DNA from: Caulobacter radicis
Lineage (GTDB): Bacteria; Pseudomonadota; Alphaproteobacteria; Caulobacterales; Caulobacteraceae
Length of the DNA stretch: 64,000 nt
Direction: 5' to 3'
NCBI RefSeq assembly: GCF_003094615.1
Contig: NZ_QDKO01000009.1
Span: 434,001-498,000 of the forward strand
Position 1 is the first letter of the stretch. Each line of letters opens with the position of its first letter. This document shows positions 18,850 through 25,473 of the stretch, in pieces. A program made the position numbers and the translations under genes. The notes beneath the pieces were generated by a model, which saw only the letters and a list, made by a program, of their open reading frames with translations, was not told where the DNA came from and made no database searches.

Positions 18850-19500
18850 ATGCCGGGCAAGGCCGAGAGCAGGAACGACGAGGCGGTGCAGACCGTGCTT
18901 ATCGTCGACGACAACGAGATGTTCCGCGGCTCGATGGACAAGCTGTTCCGGTCGGTGGGCCTGCGCACGGCGCTCTACGGCTCGGCCGGAGAGCTGCTCG
19001 ACGCGGCCCTGCCCGACACCCCGTGCTGCATCCTGGTGGACGTGCGCATGCCCAAGATGAGCGGCCTCGACCTGCAGGAGACCCTGGCCGCGCGTGGCGT
19101 GCGGGCCCCGGTGATCGTGATGACCGGCCATGCCGACGTGCCGATGACGGTGCGGGCGATGAAGGCCGGGGCGGTCGACTTTCTCGCCAAGCCCTTCCGC
19201 GACCAGGACATGATCGACGCGGTGACCGCCGCCCTCGCCAAGGACGGAAAGCGCCGCGCGCTGGCCCGCGACGTCGCGCAGGTGAAGGCCCGCTTCGACG
19301 GCCTGACCCCGCGCGAGCAGCAGGTCATGACCCTGGTCACCGCCGGCCTGCTCAACAAGCAGGTGGCCGGCGAGCTGGGCCTGCAGGAGATCACCGTCAA
19401 GCTGCACCGCGGCAGCCTGATGAAGAAGATGCGCGCGGGATCCTTCGCCGAACTGGTGCGCATGGCCGAGGCGCTGGAGCGGGATCGGGCGGGCGGTTAG
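18850..19500 (+). CDS. FixJ-type response regulator with LuxR helix-turn-helix
   Basis: The 216-residue protein has a receiver (VDDNE at 19-23, phospho-Asp64 in [12 protein letters not shown], Thr92, Lys114) and a C-terminal LuxR-type DNA-binding domain ([28 protein letters not shown]). It should activate or repress transcription when phosphorylated. The GTG at 18832 opens the frame, but ATG 18850 has GGAAGGGGGAG upstream and is preferred. The likely phosphodonor is the HEVNQPL-type kinase encoded on the opposite strand at 20147-22066; targets are unknown. Confidence 0.93.
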   Translation: MPGKAESRNDEAVQTVLIVDDNEMFRGSMDKLFRSVGLRTALYGSAGELLDAALPDTPCCILVDVRMPKMSGLDLQETLAARGVRAPVIVMTGHADVPMTVRAMKAGAVDFLAKPFRDQDMIDAVTAALAKDGKRRALARDVAQVKARFDGLTPREQQVMTLVTAGLLNKQVAGELGLQEITVKLHRGSLMKKMRAGSFAELVRMAEALERDRAGG

Positions 19501-19513
19501 GCCCCGCCCGTCG

Positions 19514-20035
19514 TCAGGTCTTGGGCGGGCCGGTCAGGTACTGGGCGTCGGTGACATGCTCCATCCAGGTCACGGGCGAGCCGTTCAGCGCCTCCTGGAT
19601 GGCGATGTGTGTCATCGAGGTGGTCGGCGTGGCGCCGTGCCAGTGGCGGTGGCCGGGCGGGCAGACGACGACGTCGCCGGCGCGGATCTCGACGATGTCC
19701 TCACCCTCGCATTGGGTCCAGCCGCAGCCGGCGGTGACCACCAGGATCTGGCCCAGCGGGTGGGTGTGCCAGGCCGTGCGGGCGCCGGGCTCGAAGGTGA
19801 CGCTGGCCGCCGAGACACGGGCCGGGGCCTGGGCGGTGTGCAGCGGGTCGAGGCGCACCTGGCCGGTGAACCAGTCGGCGGAGCCCTTCTGCGACGGCTG
19901 GCTGCCCGCGCGCTTGAGGATCATGGCTTTCTCCCTTGAGGATGTCGGGCCGCTCGATGCGCTCGCCAGGCCCGGCAGCAGGTTCCAGCACAGGGCGCCG
20001 AGGCCGAGGGCCGAAACGGTTCGCCTGTCCGGCAT
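19514..20035 (-). CDS. cupin-domain protein, probably exported
   Basis: The protein has a single cupin barrel with motif 1 [16 protein letters not shown] (two metal-binding His and the following residues) and motif 2 [11 protein letters not shown], ending MTHIAIQEA. The closest family by memory is the small mandelonitrile-lyase/YhhW-type metal cupins. From ATG 20035 the 173-residue product opens with a signal-like sequence ([20 protein letters not shown]). A second start, ATG 19924 (MILKRAGSQ), has a strong AGGGAGA Shine-Dalgarno and would give a 136-residue cytoplasmic protein matching the usual family start. Both are plausible. It converges on the FixJ-type gene, and its substrate is unknown. 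Confidence 0.8.
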   Translation of the reverse strand: MPDRRTVSALGLGALCWNLLPGLASASSGPTSSREKAMILKRAGSQPSQKGSADWFTGQVRLDPLHTAQAPARVSAASVTFEPGARTAWHTHPLGQILVVTAGCGWTQCEGEDIVEIRAGDVVVCPPGHRHWHGATPTTSMTHIAIQEALNGSPVTWMEHVTDAQYLTGPPKT

Positions 20036-20146
20036 GAGGCTCTCCGAGCGGTGAAATCGTCCGGGTAATCTAGCAGTGGGTAGGCGGGGCGATTAGCGGC
20101 GCGGCGCTCCATGGGGTGATGAGCCAGGCTCATCGATGGCGAGCCG

Positions 20147-22066
20147 TCAGGTCACCGCCGGCAGGCGCACCTCGATCCGCGCGCCGCTCTCGCCCGCCGC
20201 CGGCGGCAGGAGCGCGATGCGGCCGTCGTGGGCGGCCACGGCCGAGCGGCAGATGGCCAGGCCCAGGCCCATGCCGCCGGGCTTGGTGGTGAAGAAGGTC
20301 TCGAAGGCGCGGTCGGCGGCGTCGGGCGGGAAGCCGGGGCCGGTGTCGGCGATCTCGATCACGGCCTCGCCGCCTTCGCGGCGCGAGCGGACGTGCAGGC
20401 GGCGGGTCTCGGCGGGGACGGCGCTCATGGCCTGGACGCCGTTGAGCATCAGGTTGACCAGCGCCTGTTGCAGCACGACGCGGTCGCCGTGGACCACGGT
20501 GTCGGGCGCCTGCGGGTCGAGGATCAGCTCGACGCCGTGCTCGGCGATCTCGCGCCGGACGAAACCGGCCGAGGCGGCCAGCAGGCCGTCGAGCGGCAGG
20601 GGCGCGCGGTCGGCGGGGGTCTGGGCGATCAGGCCGCGGATGCCGCGCACCACCTCGGCGGCGTGGGCGGCGGCGTGGACGACGTCGGCGACGGCCTCCT
20701 TGGCTTCGTCGAGGTCGGGCGTCTCGCGGTCGAGCCAGCGCTGGGCCGCGCCGGCGGCGTTGGAGATGGCGGCCAGCGGCTGGTTGACCTCGTGGGCGAT
20801 CGAGGCCGACAGCACCCCCAGCGTGGCCGCGCGCAGGGCGTGCTCAAGCTCGGCGCGGGCGCGGTCGAGGCGCTCCTGCATCCGCCGCTGCTCGGTCAGG
20901 TCGACGATCGAGGCCTGGACGCGGTCGAGGCCCTGGGCGTCGGACGGAAAGTTCAGGGCGACCATGACCGGGATCATCTCGCCGGTGCGGCTGCGCACAG
21001 TGGTCTCGGTCTCGAAGCGCGGCGCGCCGGCTTCGAAGGCGATCAGGAACTGGGCGAAGCTGTCGTCGGTCTCGGGCAGGAGCTCGTCCAGGCGCTGGAA
21101 GAAGCCGGCCTTGTCGGCGACGCCCATCATCTTCAGGGCCGTGGCGTTGACGTCGGTGATGCCGACCCTGGTCTTGATCTCGCGGGCGACCTCGGGATTG
21201 CGGGCCAGGTGCTCGGCCAGATCCGTGACGCCCTGGGCGCGCAACTCGTCCAGCGCGGCCTTCACCGGCCGGAAGTCGTGCTCCCAGATCGACACCGCCA
21301 GGGTGTTGAAGATGGTGCGGTAGCGGGCCTCGCTGCGGCGCAGGGCCTCGTCGACGCGGCGCAGGTCGGAGATGTCGGTGTTGCTCTCCAGCAGGGCGTG
21401 GGCGCCGGTCTCGTCACGCTCCAGGATCCACTCGCTGAGCACCACCAGGGGCGCGCCGTCCTTGCGACGCTGGCTGACCTCGCCCTGCCAGGCGCCGTCG
21501 CGGGCCACCAGGGCGGCGATGTCCTCGGAGGGGGCGGGGAGGGCGGTCGCCAGCAGGCGGTGGGCGTCCTGGCCCAGCGCCTCGTCGCGGCTCCAGCCGT
21601 AGAGCCGTTCGGCGCCCCGGTTCCAGAAGGTGACGCGGCCCTGCGCGTCGCGGATGAAGATGGCGTCGGAGGTGACGTCGAGCAGCCGGGCCTGGGCTTG
21701 AAGGATCTCGCGGGCCGCCAGGTTGCGGCTGGTCAGGAAGGCGGCCACGCCCAGCGCAGCCAGGCTGACCATCAGGCGCAGGGTGGGGGCCAGCTCGACG
21801 TCTTCCCCATGCGCGAAAGCGAAGCTGGTGGTGGCCATGGCCGCGCAGGCCAGGGTGACGACCCAGAGCCGGCGGCCGGGCAGCTCCTCGCCGACCAGCA
21901 GCAGCACCAGCACGTAGAGCACCGCCACCGCGCTGGAGAGCGGGGTGAAGGTATCGATGACGAACACGGCCGCCGCGATCAGGGCCGCGCCGGCCAGGCG
22001 CAGGCGACGGCCGACCGCCGAGGGGCGCGACGAGGGGAAGGGCGAAAAGCGCATCAGGCGATTCAT
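20147..22066 (-). CDS. membrane PAS sensor histidine kinase (FixL-like)
   Basis: The 639-residue kinase has four membrane segments within about residues 22-115, a PAS domain at about 125-235, a second PAS-like domain at about 245-395, a HisKA domain with phospho-acceptor His425 in SASIAHEVNQPLAAISNAAG, and a HATPase domain (NLMLNGVQAM, DTGPGF, GGMGLGLAICRS). The HEVNQPL box is typical of FixL/TodS-type kinases that partner FixJ regulators. No haem-binding residues of true FixL can be assigned. ATG 22066 is preferred to an upstream TTG. The two FixJ-type regulators at 18448-19500 are the obvious partners. It is divergent from an AraC gene. Confidence 0.92.
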   Translation of the reverse strand: MNRLMRFSPFPSSRPSAVGRRLRLAGAALIAAAVFVIDTFTPLSSAVAVLYVLVLLLVGEELPGRRLWVVTLACAAMATTSFAFAHGEDVELAPTLRLMVSLAALGVAAFLTSRNLAAREILQAQARLLDVTSDAIFIRDAQGRVTFWNRGAERLYGWSRDEALGQDAHRLLATALPAPSEDIAALVARDGAWQGEVSQRRKDGAPLVVLSEWILERDETGAHALLESNTDISDLRRVDEALRRSEARYRTIFNTLAVSIWEHDFRPVKAALDELRAQGVTDLAEHLARNPEVAREIKTRVGITDVNATALKMMGVADKAGFFQRLDELLPETDDSFAQFLIAFEAGAPRFETETTVRSRTGEMIPVMVALNFPSDAQGLDRVQASIVDLTEQRRMQERLDRARAELEHALRAATLGVLSASIAHEVNQPLAAISNAAGAAQRWLDRETPDLDEAKEAVADVVHAAAHAAEVVRGIRGLIAQTPADRAPLPLDGLLAASAGFVRREIAEHGVELILDPQAPDTVVHGDRVVLQQALVNLMLNGVQAMSAVPAETRRLHVRSRREGGEAVIEIADTGPGFPPDAADRAFETFFTTKPGGMGLGLAICRSAVAAHDGRIALLPPAAGESGARIEVRLPAVT

Positions 22067-22214
22067 AGCGCAAGCCTGGCCCTGGCCGGGACCCCCTACC
22101 AAGGTCTGGGGCGGGCCAACCAAGTCGATACGCCCGGTCAACGTCCGTTCGGTGTGTCGGATGGGCGACCCTCGCTAGGGTTGCGGTCATTCGAGGCGGC
22201 AGGAGGCCGGAGCC

Positions 22215-22802
22215 ATGTTGCAATCCATCGACACCCAGGCGGCCCGTCCGCTTCCCAACGCGCCCCAGGCGATCTGGCTGGTCGAGCAGGCCCGCGCCGC
22301 CCTCGAGGCCGACCTTGGCTCGGCCCGCGAGATGCTCGACCGGCTGGCGGTGGTGCTGAACACCGCCGTCCAGCGCGAGGAGCGCAGTTTCCTGCCCGGC
22401 TCGCGGGTGCGGTCCTCGGGCCCGGCGCGCGGCGGCCTGGCCGGCTGGCAGATCCGGGCCGTGGCGGCCCATGTCGAGGCCCATATCGGCTCGACCGTCT
22501 CGGTCGCCGTGCTGGCCGGCCGCGTGGGCCTTTCGGCCAGCTATTTCTGCCGCGCCTTCAAGGTCAGCACCGACGAGACGCCGCACGCCTACATCATGCG
22601 CCGCCGTCTGGAGCACGCCCAGGCGATGATGCTGGAGACCGACGAGAGCCTGGCCCACATCGCCGCCGTCTGCGGCCTGGCCGACCAGGCCCACCTGACG
22701 CGCCTGTTCCGCCGCCACACCGGCCAGACCCCCAATGTCTGGCGGCGCGAGAACCGCCCCTGGGGCCGGGCCCTGGTGATGGGCTCGCTTCGCCGGGCCT
22801 GA
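22215..22802 (+). CDS. AraC-family transcriptional regulator
   Basis: The 195-residue protein has a short N-terminal region with no cupin-type sensor domain and a complete C-terminal AraC double helix-turn-helix (VAVLAGRVGLSASYFCRAFK, then LAHIAAVCGLADQAHLTRLF, RRHTGQTPNVWRR). AGGAGG lies about 9 bases before the ATG. It is divergent from the histidine kinase gene and upstream of dps. Because it lacks a ligand domain it probably acts constitutively or through its own expression level, in the way of SoxS-type regulators; this is inference. Confidence 0.9.
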   Translation: MLQSIDTQAARPLPNAPQAIWLVEQARAALEADLGSAREMLDRLAVVLNTAVQREERSFLPGSRVRSSGPARGGLAGWQIRAVAAHVEAHIGSTVSVAVLAGRVGLSASYFCRAFKVSTDETPHAYIMRRRLEHAQAMMLETDESLAHIAAVCGLADQAHLTRLFRRHTGQTPNVWRRENRPWGRALVMGSLRRA

Positions 22803-22922
22803 GCCGAGCGTGACGGCGCCGACGTTCAAGCCGGCGCGCCTCGCGCCAAGAGCGTTCGCCCTTTCCGGCGCAAGGATGATCTCAACGGCGCGGCGCTGGC
22901 CCCGCCTTCGAAGGAGACGACC

Positions 22923-23444
22923 ATGGACATCGAAACCGCCCGCGCCCGCCGCCTCGCCCCGCTGACCACGCCCACGGGCCTGGGCGAGGCCGCCGCCAAG
23001 GATATTTCCTCGGCCCTGACCGCGCTGCTGGCCGACGTCTTCGCGCTCTACATCAAGACCAAGAACTTCCACTGGCACGTCTCGGGCCCGCACTTCCGCG
23101 ACTACCACCTGATGTTCGACGAGCAGGGCGACGAGCTCTACGCCATGACCGACCCGATCGCCGAGCGCGTGCGCAAGCTGGGCGGTACGACCCTGCGCTC
23201 GATCGGCCACATCGCCCGCGCCCAGCGGGTGCTCGACAACGACGCCGACTACGTGGAGCCGCACGACATGCTGGCCGAGCTGCGCGACGACAACGGCGGC
23301 CTGGCCGCGGCCATGCGGGCCGTGCACGCGGCCTGCGACGAGCACGGCGACATCGCCACCGCCAGCCTGCTGGAGAACTGGATCGACGAGACCGAAAAGC
23401 GCGTCTGGTTCCTGTTCGAGGCCGGTCGCCGCGACCGCGCCTGA
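22923..23444 (+). CDS. dps: DNA-protecting ferritin-like protein Dps
   Basis: Dps forms a 12-mer that oxidises and stores iron with peroxide and shields DNA. The 173-residue protein keeps the intersubunit ferroxidase ligands: His50 (KNFHWHVSG), His62 and Asp66 (YHLMFDE), Asp77 and Glu81 (MTDPIAER). AAGGAGA precedes the ATG. Its position close to katG/oxyR and a Fur-like gene fits a peroxide and iron stress cluster. A terminator follows at 23494. Confidence 0.95.
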   Translation: MDIETARARRLAPLTTPTGLGEAAAKDISSALTALLADVFALYIKTKNFHWHVSGPHFRDYHLMFDEQGDELYAMTDPIAERVRKLGGTTLRSIGHIARAQRVLDNDADYVEPHDMLAELRDDNGGLAAAMRAVHAACDEHGDIATASLLENWIDETEKRVWFLFEAGRRDRA

Positions 23445-23493
23445 CGCCCCTCGGGGTCTTGGAACCTCTCCCCCCAGGCCAAGACCCTGAAAA

Positions 23494-23544
23494 GGCCCCG
23501 CCCGCCGCACCTCCCCCCGGCGGCCGGCGGGGCCGCCTCCTTTT
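23494..23544 (+). terminator. terminator of dps
   Basis: GGCCCCGCC (23494-23502) pairs with GGCGGGGCC (23526-23534) and is followed by GCCTCCTTTT. An A-run precedes the stem. Confidence 0.65.
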
Positions 23545-23564
23545 CCGACCAAGGGGCGTTGCTC

Positions 23565-23711
23565 GTGAACGGCTTCCAGAAACTGGCGCTCAGCGCCGCG
23601 ACCGCCGCGCTCCTGGCGCTGACGGCCTTCGCCGCGGTGGCGCCGCGCGGCGCGCCTGATCGCGCCGCGGCTTCCGTTCAAGACATCGCCTCGCGGCGTT
23701 CCGTGAACTAG
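23565..23711 (+). CDS. small hydrophobic peptide (48 aa), candidate
   Basis: A GTG start with AAGGGG 8 bases upstream opens a 48-codon frame, MNGFQKLALSAATAALLALT, then AFAAVAPRGAPDRAA and a polar tail to TAG. The product would be a single membrane or signal-like helix with a short periplasmic tail. It lies in the 295-base gap between dps and the cNMP-flavoprotein gene, after the dps terminator. The start, ribosome site and composition look genuine, but there is no homology evidence. Confidence 0.5.
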   Translation: MNGFQKLALSAATAALLALTAFAAVAPRGAPDRAAASVQDIASRRSVN

Positions 23712-23739
23712 GGTTCGAAGGACCGCCAGGAGGCCCGCC

Positions 23740-25413
23740 GTGACCGATATCATCGCCACCAAGCCGCTCGCCCCCGACGACCCCTACGCCCGCACCGCCC
23801 AGATCTTTCCCGTGCTGTCGCCCGAGATGGCCGAGCGCCTCGCCGGCTACGGCGTCGAGGAGCCGATCGCGAAAGGCCAGGTGCTGTTCCGGCGCGGCGA
23901 CCGGCGCGCCGACTTCTTCCTGGTGCTGGACGGGCAGGTGGGCATCACCCGCACCGGCGAGGAGGGCGACGACGAGATCCTGACCATCCACCGGGCCGGC
24001 CAGTTCAGCGGCGAGCTGGACCAGATCAACGCCCGCGCCCTGCTGGTCGGGGCCCGGGCCCTGACCGACGGCCGGGTGGTGCGGGTGGCCAACAGGGACG
24101 TGCCGCGGATGATGGCGGCCGAGCCCGACATCGGCGAGATCGTCATGCGGGCCTTCATCCTGCGACGGATGGGCTTCCTGCATCACGGCGAGGCGGGGAT
24201 CGTGCTGATCGGCCGGCCCGATGATCCCGAAACCCTGCGCATCGAGCGCTTCGCCGTGCGCAACGGCTATCCGCTGCGGCTGGTCGACGTGGAGAGCGAC
24301 GAGGCCGCCTCCGGCTGCATGGGCCGCCATGGCCTGGACGTCGCCGACCTGCCGGCGGTGGTGCTGCCCGACCGCAGCCTGCTGCTCAATCCCGACACCA
24401 TGGCCCTGGCCGACCGCCTGGGCATGACCGAGCGTTTCGACCCGCAGGCGGTGTTCGACGTGGCGGTGGTGGGGGCTGGGCCGGCGGGCCTGTCGGCGGC
24501 GACCTATGCCGCGTCCGAGGGGCTGGCGACGGTGATCCTGGAGGGCTTGGCGCCCGGCGGCCAGGCCGGCGCCAGCTCGAAGATCGAGAACTATCTGGGC
24601 TTTCCCACCGGCATATCGGGCCAGGCCCTGGCCGGCCGCGCCCAGGTGCAGGCCCAGAAGTTCGGCGCGCGGCTGGCGGTGTCGCGGGCCGTGGTCGGGG
24701 TCGAGTGCGACAAGCGCCCCTACCGCCTGAAGCTGGAGGACGGCCAGACCCTGCTGGCGCGGGTGGTGGTGATCGCCTCGGGCGCCCGCTATCGCAAGCT
24801 GGACGTCGAGGGCTACGACCGCTTCGACGGCCAGGCCATCCACTACGCCGCCACGGCCATGGAGTCTGATCTCTGCCGGGGCCAGGCGGTGGTGGTGGTC
24901 GGCGGCGGCAACTCGGCCGGCCAGGCGGCGATGTTCCTGTCGCGCACCGTCGGCCACGTGCACATGCTGGTGCGCGGCGAGGGGCTGGCGGCGACCATGT
25001 CGGACTATCTGGTCCAGCGCATCGAGGGCTCGGCCCGCATCACCCTCTATCCATTCAGCGAGGTCTCGCGCCTGGAGGGCGAGCGCACCCTGAGGCGGAT
25101 CGGCTGGACCGACCATCGCAGCGGCGAGGAGACCGTGGTCGACGCCGGGGCGCTGTTCGTGATGATCGGCGCCGAGCCCAACACCGACTGGCTGCGCGGC
25201 TGCATCGACCTGGACGAGCGCGGCTTCGTGCTGACCGGCGAGAGCGGCCAGGTCCCCGGCGCCCGCTCGGCCTACGAGACCGAACGGCAGGGCGTCTATG
25301 CGGTCGGCGACGTGCGCTCGGGCTCGATCAAGCGGGTGGCGGCCGGGGTCGGCGAGGGCTCGGTGGTGGTCTCGGCCATTCACCGCGACCTGGAGGCGCT
25401 GCGGGCGGTGTAG
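23740..25413 (+). CDS. cyclic-nucleotide-binding domain fused to thioredoxin-reductase-like flavoprotein
   Basis: The 557-residue protein has three parts. Residues about 20-145 form a CRP-type cyclic-nucleotide-binding domain (GQVLFRRGDRRADFFLVLDG, FSGELDQIN). Residues about 150-230 look like a thioredoxin/glutaredoxin fold. From about 240 there is a two-dinucleotide-fold flavoprotein with FAD motif GAGPAG (245-250), APGGQAG, NAD(P)H motif GGGNSAG (388-394), and the C-terminal YAVGDVRSG. The redox CxxC of thioredoxin reductases is absent: the site reads HYAATAMESDLC. It is therefore not a thioredoxin reductase; an NAD(P)H-dependent ferredoxin/flavodoxin-type reductase or a ligand-gated oxidoreductase is more likely. 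It lies downstream of dps. Confidence 0.9.
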   Translation: MTDIIATKPLAPDDPYARTAQIFPVLSPEMAERLAGYGVEEPIAKGQVLFRRGDRRADFFLVLDGQVGITRTGEEGDDEILTIHRAGQFSGELDQINARALLVGARALTDGRVVRVANRDVPRMMAAEPDIGEIVMRAFILRRMGFLHHGEAGIVLIGRPDDPETLRIERFAVRNGYPLRLVDVESDEAASGCMGRHGLDVADLPAVVLPDRSLLLNPDTMALADRLGMTERFDPQAVFDVAVVGAGPAGLSAATYAASEGLATVILEGLAPGGQAGASSKIENYLGFPTGISGQALAGRAQVQAQKFGARLAVSRAVVGVECDKRPYRLKLEDGQTLLARVVVIASGARYRKLDVEGYDRFDGQAIHYAATAMESDLCRGQAVVVVGGGNSAGQAAMFLSRTVGHVHMLVRGEGLAATMSDYLVQRIEGSARITLYPFSEVSRLEGERTLRRIGWTDHRSGEETVVDAGALFVMIGAEPNTDWLRGCIDLDERGFVLTGESGQVPGARSAYETERQGVYAVGDVRSGSIKRVAAGVGEGSVVVSAIHRDLEALRAV

Positions 25414-25473
25414 AGCTTTCGTTTTGACGCATTTTCTGACGGTGAACCGGAATCCGCTTCGTCGGAAAACGCT
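25414..25473. repeat. interspersed alphaproteobacterial repeat between convergent genes
   Basis: Read on the minus strand, the 60-base gap runs AGAGCGTTTTCCGACGAAGC, then GGATTCCGGTTCACC, then GTCAGAAAATGCGTCAAAAC. This closely resembles a repeat I recall from many rhizobial and caulobacterial intergenic regions (GAGCGTTTTC...ACCGGTTC...GAAAA). It fills the whole space between two convergent stops and may serve as a bidirectional terminator. Confidence 0.6.

Noticed and set aside
23740..25413. Calling this gene thioredoxin reductase
   Set aside because: The redox CxxC is missing and an extra cyclic-nucleotide-binding domain is present.
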